A stretch of DNA of 64,000 nucleotides. It comes from Opitutaceae bacterium (GTDB lineage: Bacteria > Verrucomicrobiota > Verrucomicrobiia > Opitutales > Opitutaceae). A program made the translations under genes and the position numbers. Below are positions 33,710 to 42,575 of this stretch, piece by piece (the first letter of the stretch is position 1; every line of letters starts with the position of its first letter). The stretch lies in NCBI GenBank assembly GCA_027490995.1, contig JAIXWY010000011.1, positions 620,001 through 684,000 on the forward strand, given 5' to 3'. The notes beneath the pieces are model-generated. The model had not been told where the DNA came from. It ran no database searches and was given only the letters and a program-made list of their open reading frames with translations.

Positions 33710-36700
33710 TCAACGGATTTCGTAGACCTCAACCAAGGCGACGCCCTCAGCGCCGTTCGCTCCCTTGGCCTGCGCCGAATAGGCTCCTGGGGAAAGAAGC
33801 ACGACCATAGCCGCGTCTTTCGATCCGGGCGCGAGCGCGAACGCGCCCACGCGCTGCCCGGCCTGCGTGACCAGAGGATTGCCCGCCCAATCACCGTTAC
33901 CATCGATGCGGGTCTGGTCCCGATAGAGATCGAGCTGCGGATCCGTCAGTACACCACCGACACCGAACGCGGTGAGACCCGGGCCGACCGCGCGGATCAG
34001 GACCCGTCGCGGCCCGTCCGCAACAACGAATCCAGCGATGAGCACCTCCGCTCCGGAGCCAGCCACGGCGCGGACCGACATGTTGATCAGACGCAACCCC
34101 GCGCCCGTCCCTGCCGCCACCGTTGCGTCATACACTTCAGCCAACGCCACGCCCGAGGCGCCCGCGGTGCCAGAAATACGCGCCGTGAACTGACCGGAGC
34201 CCAGCGTCGCCACCAATGCCGCATCGCGACTGGACTGGTCAGCAAGCGCAAATGCTCCAACCCGTGCCCCGGTGGCCGACACCGTCGTAGAGCCATCCCA
34301 GTTGTCATTCACCGCGAGGGTCACTCCGCCACCGTCGGCCAGCACCAAGGCGGGGTCCGACAGTACTCCGGCGACGCCGAATTGGGTCAGTCCTGGACCA
34401 ATGCCGCGTACGAGCAACTGTTTGGGCGGGGCGCCGGCGGGACCAGCCACGACGAAACCGGTGATCAGTGATCTCTCGCCGCTCGCAGCAACCGTGCGAA
34501 CCGACAAATTGATCAAACGCCCGGTGCCGTGGTCATCCCCGAGTCCCGCGGGTTCGTCCAAGCCGCTCACCGCGCGCCCGGTCCGACGCACATTGTGGCG
34601 ATGCTGCGGCCACGGAGCATCGCTGCCAGAGGCCGCGCGCAGACCCACGTCGAAGGCGTAGACTCGCCCATCATTGCTGCCGATGTAAAGACGGCCACCG
34701 GCCAGCAGCGGCGAGGAACGAAACCAGTTTGAGGCCGCGTAGGTGCGTCGCAACGAGCCATCGGCATTGACGTGGTGCACGCGGCGATCATACGCCCCAA
34801 TGAAGATCGAGCCATCTTCCGCCACCGCCGGCGACGAGGCGCGCACTTCCTCGCCGATGAAATACGTCCACCGCGTCTGACCCGTCGCCATGTCGAGGGC
34901 GTACAGGCGCTTGTCATAGCTGGCAAAGTAGGCCGTACCGTTAGCCAGCGCCAGCGACGACGTGACGAATCCGCCCGCCGAGACCCGCCAACGCTGCGCG
35001 CCCTGCGGCGTCACCGAGTAGACCGTTCCACTCAATGATGCGATGTAGAGATTCCCCGCTGCATCCAGCGAGGGGGAGGTATAGATCTGGTTGTCCGCAA
35101 CAAACCGCCACCGGCGCGCCCCCGCGGGCGTGACCGCATGCAGGGCAGAGTCGCCGCCCGCGACATAGATCGTACCGTCGGTGCCGATCGACGCCGGCGC
35201 ATAGCTCGCCTCCGTCCCCATATCGTAGCGCCACAGCACCGTCCCGGTCTCCGGAGCGAGCGCCACTAACTGCGCCTGCGCATTGCCGGTCGCGGATCCC
35301 CGATCAGCGCGAACGTAGATGGTGCCATCACTGCCGATCGCCGGCGCGTTCGCGATCGGGCCACCGATCGCCACCGCCCACTTAAGGAAGGGCGAGTCAC
35401 CACGGTCCTCCAACGCATAGAGCGAGCCGTTGGACGCGCCGAAATAGACGTTTCCGTTCGGATCCACCGCCGCGACGCCCGTGTCGATGATCGCCGTCGG
35501 CGACAGCGTATACTTCCATCGTACCAGCCCCGTCCCGGTATCAATCGCGTAGAAACTGCTGTCGTTCGATCCGATGTAGAGGGTGCGGTTGGCTCCGATT
35601 GCGGCCGAACTGGTGACGCTATTTTCCGTGCGCGCCATCCAGGCGGCGTCGGAGATCGTGAACGTGAATTCACCGTTCAGTTCGATGGATCCCACCGAGG
35701 CGGAGTCCACTGCGATCGAGTAGGTCCGTCCGGCGACCGCGTCAAAGCTCGCAATTGCACTCTTGGTCTCGGCGTCGGGTAACGGGCTCACATCCGACGC
35801 GACGGCGGTTAGGCCCCCGAGAGCGTCGCCCGTGTACACCGCGACCACGGGACTCAGTTGGGCGCTGCCGGCCGTCGCATGGTAACGCGCCGATGACGGA
35901 GCGGTCCAGCGGTACCACAGCGAGCGCCGCGCGGGCAGTCCGGCGTGCGCTGGCTCACCCGACTGCGCAGAGGCCTTGGAGTTGGTCGCCGTAACGATGG
36001 GATTTTGCTGCGTCAGGACCGAGGCGTTGGCGAAGTTGTCGTTGGCGGGAATCGACCCCAGATTCAACAAGACTAGGCCCGCCGCGTTACCCTTGCCACC
36101 GACCACGATCTGATAGGCCGTGCCCGCCTGGGCGGAGAAGGTCACCGAACTCGTCACCTCGCCACTCGTTCGATCGTCGTTCGCCTCGACGAGTGACAGC
36201 TCCGACAGTGACGTGCCGCGATACACCGCGAGCACCGTGTCGAAGCCGCTCCCTTGCGTATCGATGTTCACGATGCCGCTCGTGCTTGCCGTCCACGTCC
36301 ACCACAATGTTGCCCCTCCCCCGCCCGCGTGTGCGGGCTCGGACGACTCCACACTGGCGCCCTGCGAAGCGGATCGGACTTGGATGAGCTCGCCCTGCAG
36401 ACGCGCGCGCTCGCTGAAGTGATCGTTGAACGGCCGAGTCTCGGTGCTCGCGAGCGCTCGCTGTAAATTCAGGCGACCACCGGTGGCGACCTTGCCCACG
36501 TATTTCGGGATGGGGTCGACGGAGCGAAAAATTCGGTTGATCGTCTGACGGTAGGTCTCTCCGGGAAAACGGGCCCGAAGCAGGGCCGCCGCACCCGCGA
36601 CATGGGGTGCCGCCATGGAGGTGCCTGAACGCTGGATGTACGCGGAGTCCGACGTCGATGCGAGCGATAGGATCTCCGAGCCGGGAGCGAAGAGATCCAC

Positions 36701-37822
36701 CGCACCTGAACCCACATTCGAGCTGGTCGCGACATCCTCCAAACGGGTGGAGTTGCCCACGGCAATGATGTTGTCGACCGGATAGGTGGCCGGAAACGTG
36801 CGGGCGACGTCGAGGTTGAGGCCGTCGTTACCGGAGGCCGCGACAAAGATGATGCCCGCATCGCGCGCCCGCTGAATCGCGGCGACCTCGGTCTGAGAGG
36901 GGCTTTCGCCCGTGCTCAGCGCGCCGTAACTGGCGTTGATCACCTGAGCCCCCTGGGCAATCGCGTAGTCAATGCACTCCGCGGCATCCGAAACCGAGCC
37001 ACGTCCGTCCGTCCCCAGAAACTTGAGCGCCATAATCCGCACTTTCCAAGCCACGCCGGCGACGCCCACTCCGTTGTTACCCACCGCGCCGATGGTTCCC
37101 GCGACGTGGGTGCCGTGGCCGTTGTCATCAGCCGGGTTGCCGGCCGCCACGGAGGAACGGCTCACCACGGCGTTGATGCCGTTTACATCATCGATGTACC
37201 CGTTCCCGTCGTCATCTCGGCCGTTGCCCGCGATCTCGCCGCGGTTCAACCAGAGATTGTCCACGATATCCTCGTGCGTGACGCGAAGACCAGAGTCGAT
37301 GACCGCGACGGTAATCGAGGAGGCGTCCGTCGTGGTGTCCCATGCCTCCGGCGCGTCGATATCAGCGTCGGGCGTACCGCCAGACTGGCCGGAGTTGTTC
37401 AGCGACCACTGCTCCGCGTAGCGGGAGTCGTTCGGCACCGCCTGGACACCGCGGATGTAATCGGGCTCGACGAATTCATAGAGTCCGCTCTCGCGCAACC
37501 GAGCGATGGCCTCCGGGACAGACGCCCCGGACTCCACCTCGAGCACCTGCTGGCGCGTCAAGCGACGAAAGCTCCGGCGTCCCTTCACCCCTGCGCGCGC
37601 CTCTGCGCGCGCGAATGCCGCCTCCTGATCGACTCCCACGACGCTCGCCAAGGCCCGCCGCTTCACGAGCACTCGGCCTTGACGGTAGCCTCGCTCAATC
37701 TCCTGCGCCGAGAACGAGGGCTGCTGGGACGACGGGACGACCGCTGCACCCAGTCGCCACTCCGCAACGTACCACGTCAGGAAAATCGCAAGGGACCAAG
37801 TCAGGCGTCGAAAGCAGGGCAT
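33710..37822 (-). CDS. Giant secreted subtilase with beta-sandwich, PQQ-type propeller and C-terminal repeats
   Basis: The ATG at 37822 gives 1370 residues with a signal peptide of about 26. A prodomain (about 40-125) precedes an S8 protease with catalytic D176 (AVIDSG), H236 (NGHGTHVAG), N332 and S402 (SGTSMAAPHVAG), so it is probably active. Two pre-peptidase-C-like beta-sandwiches follow (about 445-690), each with an EPAHAG...LW.WTA pattern. A PQQ/WD-type propeller (about 690-1090) has repeated GTIYV and LYALD strands. The last 260 residues are two repeats of about 130, each opening RLIN.SVR and containing GPGLT.FGV and RVGAFAL. The protein should be secreted or surface-bound. The propeller is an unusual addition to a subtilase. 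Confidence 0.9.
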   Translation of the reverse strand: MPCFRRLTWSLAIFLTWYVAEWRLGAAVVPSSQQPSFSAQEIERGYRQGRVLVKRRALASVVGVDQEAAFARAEARAGVKGRRSFRRLTRQQVLEVESGASVPEAIARLRESGLYEFVEPDYIRGVQAVPNDSRYAEQWSLNNSGQSGGTPDADIDAPEAWDTTTDASSITVAVIDSGLRVTHEDIVDNLWLNRGEIAGNGRDDDGNGYIDDVNGINAVVSRSSVAAGNPADDNGHGTHVAGTIGAVGNNGVGVAGVAWKVRIMALKFLGTDGRGSVSDAAECIDYAIAQGAQVINASYGALSTGESPSQTEVAAIQRARDAGIIFVAASGNDGLNLDVARTFPATYPVDNIIAVGNSTRLEDVATSSNVGSGAVDLFAPGSEILSLASTSDSAYIQRSGTSMAAPHVAGAAALLRARFPGETYRQTINRIFRSVDPIPKYVGKVATGGRLNLQRALASTETRPFNDHFSERARLQGELIQVRSASQGASVESSEPAHAGGGGATLWWTWTASTSGIVNIDTQGSGFDTVLAVYRGTSLSELSLVEANDDRTSGEVTSSVTFSAQAGTAYQIVVGGKGNAAGLVLLNLGSIPANDNFANASVLTQQNPIVTATNSKASAQSGEPAHAGLPARRSLWYRWTAPSSARYHATAGSAQLSPVVAVYTGDALGGLTAVASDVSPLPDAETKSAIASFDAVAGRTYSIAVDSASVGSIELNGEFTFTISDAAWMARTENSVTSSAAIGANRTLYIGSNDSSFYAIDTGTGLVRWKYTLSPTAIIDTGVAAVDPNGNVYFGASNGSLYALEDRGDSPFLKWAVAIGGPIANAPAIGSDGTIYVRADRGSATGNAQAQLVALAPETGTVLWRYDMGTEASYAPASIGTDGTIYVAGGDSALHAVTPAGARRWRFVADNQIYTSPSLDAAGNLYIASLSGTVYSVTPQGAQRWRVSAGGFVTSSLALANGTAYFASYDKRLYALDMATGQTRWTYFIGEEVRASSPAVAEDGSIFIGAYDRRVHHVNADGSLRRTYAASNWFRSSPLLAGGRLYIGSNDGRVYAFDVGLRAASGSDAPWPQHRHNVRRTGRAVSGLDEPAGLGDDHGTGRLINLSVRTVAASGERSLITGFVVAGPAGAPPKQLLVRGIGPGLTQFGVAGVLSDPALVLADGGGVTLAVNDNWDGSTTVSATGARVGAFALADQSSRDAALVATLGSGQFTARISGTAGASGVALAEVYDATVAAGTGAGLRLINMSVRAVAGSGAEVLIAGFVVADGPRRVLIRAVGPGLTAFGVGGVLTDPQLDLYRDQTRIDGNGDWAGNPLVTQAGQRVGAFALAPGSKDAAMVVLLSPGAYSAQAKGANGAEGVALVEVYEIR

Positions 37823-37966
37823 GAGCGGAAACGAGGCTGAATCCGAGTAACGACACCGCACCTCGTGTTGCGATCCCTAATTTCCGCGCTTGGCAGTGTG
37901 TGCTGGCGCGTTCGAGCTCATGCAAAATGCATCGCGCCGCCGTCGGCTCTGCACCAGTGTTTTCCC

Positions 37967-38419
37967 ATGGCCCACGCTCTCCCGGTCTCGCCCCGCACCC
38001 GCGCTCGACTCGACTCTACCGCTCGCACCGCTTCCCGCCGGGCTTATGCCCCCTACTCCGGCTTCGCGGTGGGAGCCGCGGTCCTCGCGGGCTCCGGAAA
38101 AGTGTACGCCGGAGCCAATGTCGAAAACGCGTCCTATGGCCTGTGCAACTGCGCCGAGCGCACCGCCATCTTTCACGCCATCGCACAGGGCGAATCGCAG
38201 ATCGTCGCGGTGGCAGTCTACACGCCCACCGCCACTCCCACCCTTCCCTGCGGCGCCTGCCGCCAGGTCATCCGAGAGTTTGGTCCCCGCGCGACAATTC
38301 GTTCCACCTGCAAGGGCTCGGGCCACGTGGAAACGTCTCTGGAAGCCCTCCTGCCCGCCGCCTTCGGTCCGGAAGACTTGGGGAAACCCGCCGTCCGCCG
38401 CCGGGTCACTCGCCGCTGA
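37967..38419 (+). CDS. cdd: Cytidine deaminase
   Basis: Cdd deaminates cytidine and deoxycytidine to the uridine forms in pyrimidine salvage. The zinc ligands and catalytic Glu are visible in CAER (C62, E64) and PCGACR (C95, C98). The NVENASYG substrate segment is intact. It is the short homotetrameric type of 150 residues. The ATG at 37967 follows GTGTTTTCCC and gives the usual N terminus; a longer frame to 37865 is not conserved in character. The last 14 bases overlap the hisS end, tail to tail. Confidence 0.93.
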   Translation: MAHALPVSPRTRARLDSTARTASRRAYAPYSGFAVGAAVLAGSGKVYAGANVENASYGLCNCAERTAIFHAIAQGESQIVAVAVYTPTATPTLPCGACRQVIREFGPRATIRSTCKGSGHVETSLEALLPAAFGPEDLGKPAVRRRVTRR

Positions 38420-39719
38420 AGAAGCCCCGCACTTCGCCCAGCACCTGGGCCACGGGCACCTCGCGCTCGGAACGCTCGCCCAAATCGCGAACCTTCACGA
38501 CGCCTTTCGCGAGTTCATCCGTCCCATAAATCAACGCCAGCCGCGCACCGCTCTCCGCCGCGGCTTTGAACTGCTTCCCAAACGCCGTCTCTCGCATCGG
38601 ATACTCCACGCGGTAGCCCGCGGAACGCAGCGCGTGGATGTCACCAAAGGCCGCACGGCGCTCCGCCGGTCCGCCAATGACCACATAAATGTCAGGAGCC
38701 TGCACCAGCGTCGGCATCAGCCCCCTCTGTTCCAACAGGAGCGCAAAGGTCATGTCCCCGATCGCGAATCCGACCGCAGGCATCTCCGCGTACCCGAGCT
38801 TCCCGACCAAGTCGTCGTAGCGTCCGCCTCCAGCGAGAGCCCGCAACTCACCCTTGCGGTCAAACGCCTCGAACACGAAGCCCGTGTAGTAGGCGAGACC
38901 TCGCACCACGCCCAGGTCAACCTCCACAAATCGGGAGAGCCCCATGGCTTCGAGGTTACCCAACAGGCGACGCCAGTCCTCCAAACGCGCCGCGATGCGC
39001 GCCGAGGCCAGAGACGCCACCGCCGCCTCCAAGGCCGGCAGCGATCGAATCGCTAGAAACGCCAAAATCCGGGCCCGACGCTCCTCATCCAGAGGTCCAA
39101 ACTGCGCCGCATCCTCCTTGAACGCGTCGTCGCCAAGTTTCTCGTACCGATCGACGGCCGTCAGCAGGCTCCGGCTCCGCGCGTCGTCAAAACCGAGCGC
39201 CTCCAAAAAGTAGAACCACAGATTACGATCGCTCAATCGGATGAAGAAATCCTCCGCCGTGAGCCCAAAACCGCAAAGGCACTGCGTGAGGAGCGCGATC
39301 AGCTCCGTTTCCGCCTCAATGCCAGGCTCGCCAAAGATGTCGGCATTGAACTGGAAGAAGCACCGCCCGCGCCCCTTCTGCATACGCTCGTAGCGGTAAA
39401 ACTCGGCGATGCTGAACCACTTAATCGGGCGCTTGAGCGAGTTGGCCTTCTCACCCACCAAACGACACACGGTCGGGGTCATCTCGGGGCGCAGCGCGAC
39501 CTCCCTTCCACCCTTGTCCGTAAAACTGAACAGCTGGGCCTCGATCTCATTGCCTGACTTTGTCTTGTACAGATCCAACGGTTCGAGCACCGGGGCATCA
39601 TACTCCGCAAAACCGAACGCGGTGGCCGTCTGGCGCCAGAGCCGGAAAAGGTGATTCCGACGCGCCATCGCGTCGGGATAGAACTCGCGGAATCCAGGAA
39701 GCGTCTGAAACGAGGCCAT
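38406..39719 (-). CDS. hisS: Histidyl-tRNA synthetase
   Basis: HisS charges tRNA-His. The class II motif 1 region starts after FQTLPGFREFYP. Motif 2 is FYRYERMQKGRGRCFFQFNAD. The histidine-binding segment reads VRGLAYYTGFVFE where E. coli has RGLDYY, and motif 3 GGGRYDDLV and GFAIGDM follow. A C-terminal anticodon-binding domain occupies about residues 345-437. The 437-residue length fits. The ATG at 39719 is chosen over an extension to 39761 because homology begins directly after it. Transcription of the upstream HU gene ends before it, at the terminator at 39793-39820. Confidence 0.94.
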   Translation of the reverse strand: MASFQTLPGFREFYPDAMARRNHLFRLWRQTATAFGFAEYDAPVLEPLDLYKTKSGNEIEAQLFSFTDKGGREVALRPEMTPTVCRLVGEKANSLKRPIKWFSIAEFYRYERMQKGRGRCFFQFNADIFGEPGIEAETELIALLTQCLCGFGLTAEDFFIRLSDRNLWFYFLEALGFDDARSRSLLTAVDRYEKLGDDAFKEDAAQFGPLDEERRARILAFLAIRSLPALEAAVASLASARIAARLEDWRRLLGNLEAMGLSRFVEVDLGVVRGLAYYTGFVFEAFDRKGELRALAGGGRYDDLVGKLGYAEMPAVGFAIGDMTFALLLEQRGLMPTLVQAPDIYVVIGGPAERRAAFGDIHALRSAGYRVEYPMRETAFGKQFKAAAESGARLALIYGTDELAKGVVKVRDLGERSEREVPVAQVLGEVRGFFSGE

Positions 39720-39792
39720 GCGCCTGACGAAATGACAGGCGGAGCGGGCCGGGAGCGACACAAAAACCAGCGCCCCAGGTCGCGCCTAGACC

Positions 39793-39820
39793 AAAAAAAA
39801 CACCCGGCGATGGCCGGGTG
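39793..39820 (-). terminator. Rho-independent terminator of the HU gene
   Basis: On the minus strand a perfect 8-bp GC-rich stem (CACCCGGC/GCCGGGTG) with a 4-base loop at 39801-39820 is followed directly by eight T residues (39800-39793). It begins 30 bases past the HU stop and is the clearest intrinsic terminator in the window. It separates HU from hisS. Confidence 0.9.
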
Positions 39821-39850
39821 AATGACAGAGGGACGCAGAGGCGATCCGTC

Positions 39851-40171
39851 TCAGGGCAGCGCCTGGACGTCGAGCTTCTTGAGGAGCTGCTTGAGGATCT
39901 TGCCGGACTTGAACTTCACGACAGCGCGCTCTGGGATGACGACCTCAGTCTCGGGCTTGTTCGGGTTACGGCCGATCCGGGCCTTGCGACGCTGCACCTC
40001 GAGGACTCCGAAATTACGCAACTCGACGTTCCGACCCTCCGCGAGGGCGCGCATCACAATGTCCAATGTCATCTGCACCGTGTGGACGATCTCCTTCTGC
40101 GGAAAACCCGTCTTCTCATAAATCTCGAGAACGATTTCCCGCTTGGTCAGGTTAGTCAGATTGTTGGTCAT
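39851..40171 (-). CDS. HU/IHF-family DNA-binding protein
   Basis: A 106-residue nucleoid protein that bends DNA. The signature GRNPNKPETEVVIPERAVV is the beta-arm, with NVELRNFGVLEV before it. The ATG at 40171 follows ATACCTCCC; upstream frame sequence is not HU-like and is treated as leader. It is a single-gene transcript: a strong terminator follows, and a 364-base gene-free region lies upstream. High expression would be expected for an HU protein. HU versus IHF subclass cannot be settled from sequence alone. Confidence 0.93.
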   Translation of the reverse strand: MTNNLTNLTKREIVLEIYEKTGFPQKEIVHTVQMTLDIVMRALAEGRNVELRNFGVLEVQRRKARIGRNPNKPETEVVIPERAVVKFKSGKILKQLLKKLDVQALP

Positions 40172-40535
40172 GGGAGGTATCCGTGAGAGTTGTCCGGTTG
40201 GAAGCCCAGACATGGCTATTGATTTGTCGTTCTGCTGATTCGTCAACCCGTAACGGCCATTTCCGCCAGAAATGAAGCCGAAACGCCCGGCAAAGTGTAT
40301 CAGTACAATAATCTTATGAGATACCAATTGCGGAGCGAGGTTCCACCTAAAGTGGATCCACGAGCCACTTCCGGACTGAAGCAACTAGGGTCTAACGCCC
40401 ACGGTCACATGCGGGGTCGAAAAAACCGCACCCTACGATGACGCGGTAGACTACCCTGCCGAAGGCAGCTTTGTCGCCGCGACAAAGCCGGCACCCGCGA
40501 CAGCACGCGTCACCGAGTTCGTAGGCGCAGCGCCG
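40172..40535. other. 364-base intergenic region upstream of HU
   Basis: No gene is supported here. Bases 40290-40330 are markedly AT-rich for this genome and probably contain the HU promoter; on the minus strand TTGGTA (40327-40322) and TACTGA (40305-40300) are 16 bases apart, giving a leader of about 120 bases. A 9-bp inverted repeat GCTTTGTCG-CCG-CGACAAAGC lies at 40468-40488, past the end of the VTT-family gene. Confidence 0.5.
40468..40488. terminator. Hairpin past the end of the VTT-family gene
   Basis: A perfect 9-bp stem with a 3-base loop, 47 bases after the stop of the minus-strand gene that ends the ABC-exporter run. It has no T-run on the minus strand, so it may be a Rho-assisted end or a 3' stabilising hairpin. 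Confidence 0.35.
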
Positions 40536-41198
40536 TTACCCGTTGCCTCGACGCCCGGCGACCCGAACCCACATCCAAATCACCCCCGACGCCACCACCG
40601 TGCCAAGGAAGGCTGCGCTCGCGGTCACAAATGACTCGCTCGCCGCGACCGCGTAGACCGCGGACACCACCAGATTCGGCAGGAAGGTGAGGCCGACGAT
40701 CCGACGCAACGGCACGCCGGCCGCCGCGGCAACAATCACCGAGGTCTCCGCCAAGACCGGTACACTCCGTAAACAGGCCAAGGTCCAGCCAAGGCGGGTC
40801 TGTAGGGCCATCCGCAGGCGCGCCAGTTCAGCGTCGGGCATGAACCGAGGCGCGATGCGCCCCACCGCAAAACGCCCGAACCAGCCGGCAAAGATCACTC
40901 CCGCGGTCATGCCGAGGGTCCCGCCCACGAAACCCGCGACAAAGCCTGCCTTGGCGGCAAGAGACATGATCACCAGGGTCGCCGGTACCGGAGCGACCGA
41001 GTCCGCCGCGAGCAAGATGATTGCAGCCAGAGTAAGTCCCGCACCGCGCTGCCCGTGTGACGCCAGAAAGGGGTCGGCGAGCGATTCCCCAAACAGCATG
41101 AAGGGCACCGAAACGAGCGCGACCACGAACAGGATAAGGAGAGTCAGGCGGACCAGCCCAACCGAAGAGCGCGGAGGTGGATTGACGGGAGAGTTCAT
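40536..41198 (-). CDS. VTT-domain (DedA/TVP38-like) inner-membrane protein
   Basis: The 220-residue protein has about five hydrophobic segments and a central VTT pattern: PVPATLVIMSLAAKAGFVAGFVGGTLG, then GWFGRFAVG, then a segment ending LRSVPVLAETSVIVAAAAGVP. The family includes lipid scramblases and flippases of DedA type. The start has a clear Shine-Dalgarno-like GAGGTGAC, unlike most genes here. It lies 6 bases after the ABC permease and is probably in the same transcript, so a shared membrane-lipid or export role is plausible. Confidence 0.72.
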   Translation of the reverse strand: MNSPVNPPPRSSVGLVRLTLLILFVVALVSVPFMLFGESLADPFLASHGQRGAGLTLAAIILLAADSVAPVPATLVIMSLAAKAGFVAGFVGGTLGMTAGVIFAGWFGRFAVGRIAPRFMPDAELARLRMALQTRLGWTLACLRSVPVLAETSVIVAAAAGVPLRRIVGLTFLPNLVVSAVYAVAASESFVTASAAFLGTVVASGVIWMWVRVAGRRGNG

Positions 41199-41204
41199 GT
41201 CACC

Positions 41205-42575
41205 TCAACCCGCAGGCCTTCCGGTGAGACGGGCCGTGAACTTGATCGCGTAGAAGTAGGCACGCTCCCTGACGGTCCATGGATCACCCACCGCTGCATC
41301 CAAACCGAGGTCGCCGAGATTGACGATTACCCCGCCGTCTTCTGGGTGCATCGCAATGTACGTGAGGATTTTCACGAGCTTATCCTGCGGGTACATGTCC
41401 GAGAGATAACGGAGCACCATCGGCGGCAGATGTCGCTCCACCGGCAACTGCACCGAATCGGGAACGGCGGCGACATAGAGCAGGTTGCGCACACGCTGAA
41501 CGTCGTCCCCCTCGAACGCCGGCCGCCAGGTGTAGAGATTGCGTCGCACGGTCTCTAACTCCTGCGCCGTGTATTCGTCAGGTTCTTCATTATCCCCGGC
41601 GAACGGAGCGACAACGCCACGATCTGGCGGGACCTGATAATTAAGCGCGGCGGTATCCGCGGCGGTGATCTTGGTCCAGACCGGCTCAGGTAGCACAGGC
41701 ACCGACTGTGGCAGAGCGGTGAGCACCTCGCTCACCACGCCCGTGGGCGGCACCAACGCCCGCCCGGAGCGCTCAGCCCACCCGCCGACCGCCAGCCAAC
41801 CCAAAACCACCGGGACGAGCCAGAGGGCGCGGCGGCGCCAATCCACGCGTTGCTGCGTGTCCCAGCGGAAGAGGCCGGCCGCCGCCAATCCGCCCGCCGT
41901 GCCCATGCCGAGTAGCGCAAGGATCGGAAATCCAATCTCGGCAAACCCTTCGCCGGTCACCGCCCCTTGAATCGCCTCCACCGCATAGCGGCCCGGAAAG
42001 AAGGCTGAGACATGCTGCGCCCACTCCGGCAAGCTCGCGAGCTTCACCGCGACTCCGCCGATGATCAGCATCGGAAGGAAGATGCACTGCCCGAGGGCCT
42101 GCACCGCCGGGACGTTGTTCGCCAACTGCGCAATCAGGAGTCCGAGCCCAATGAAGGCAAAGCAGACCGCCGCAAAGGCCACCACCACCGCCCAGGGGTG
42201 CTCCGGGGCCGTCATGCCGACCAGAAGTGCCACCCCCCACTGCAGCGCCCCAGCCGAGACCAACAGGACTCCGCGGGCCACGACCACCGCCGCGAGCACC
42301 GCCCACATCGGAAGGGGTGAGAGACGGTAGCGACGCCAGACTCCCCGCTCCCGTTCACCGACCAAGGTGGTCGGGAGACCAAAGCACGCTCCACCCAACA
42401 CGCTCACCGTGAGGAGCTCACCCATATGCCGCAGCAGCGGGACGGTCTCGTGGCGGTAAAGCACCCAGAATGCGACGAGGAAGATCAGCGGGAAGAGGTA
42501 CCCGTAAAAGAGCGCCATCCGATTCCGGAAGTGGAGCCGCAACGCAATCTCGACCTGTACCCACCACGCATTCAT
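41205..42575 (-). CDS. ABC-2 type transporter permease with unusual C-terminal domain
   Basis: Residues 1-245 form a normal six-helix ABC-2 exporter permease (FRNRMALFYGYLFPLIFLVAFWVLY, then PTTLVGERERGVWRRYRLSP). After a seventh hydrophobic segment at about 249-266 comes a soluble domain of about 190 residues. It contains NEEPDEYTAQELETVRRNLY and RYLSDMYPQDKLVKILTYIA and would lie outside the cytoplasm. I recognise no family for this extension. The gene overlaps the ATPase gene by ATGA and forms one exporter with it. Substrate is unknown. Confidence 0.85.
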   Translation of the reverse strand: MNAWWVQVEIALRLHFRNRMALFYGYLFPLIFLVAFWVLYRHETVPLLRHMGELLTVSVLGGACFGLPTTLVGERERGVWRRYRLSPLPMWAVLAAVVVARGVLLVSAGALQWGVALLVGMTAPEHPWAVVVAFAAVCFAFIGLGLLIAQLANNVPAVQALGQCIFLPMLIIGGVAVKLASLPEWAQHVSAFFPGRYAVEAIQGAVTGEGFAEIGFPILALLGMGTAGGLAAAGLFRWDTQQRVDWRRRALWLVPVVLGWLAVGGWAERSGRALVPPTGVVSEVLTALPQSVPVLPEPVWTKITAADTAALNYQVPPDRGVVAPFAGDNEEPDEYTAQELETVRRNLYTWRPAFEGDDVQRVRNLLYVAAVPDSVQLPVERHLPPMVLRYLSDMYPQDKLVKILTYIAMHPEDGGVIVNLGDLGLDAAVGDPWTVRERAYFYAIKFTARLTGRPAG

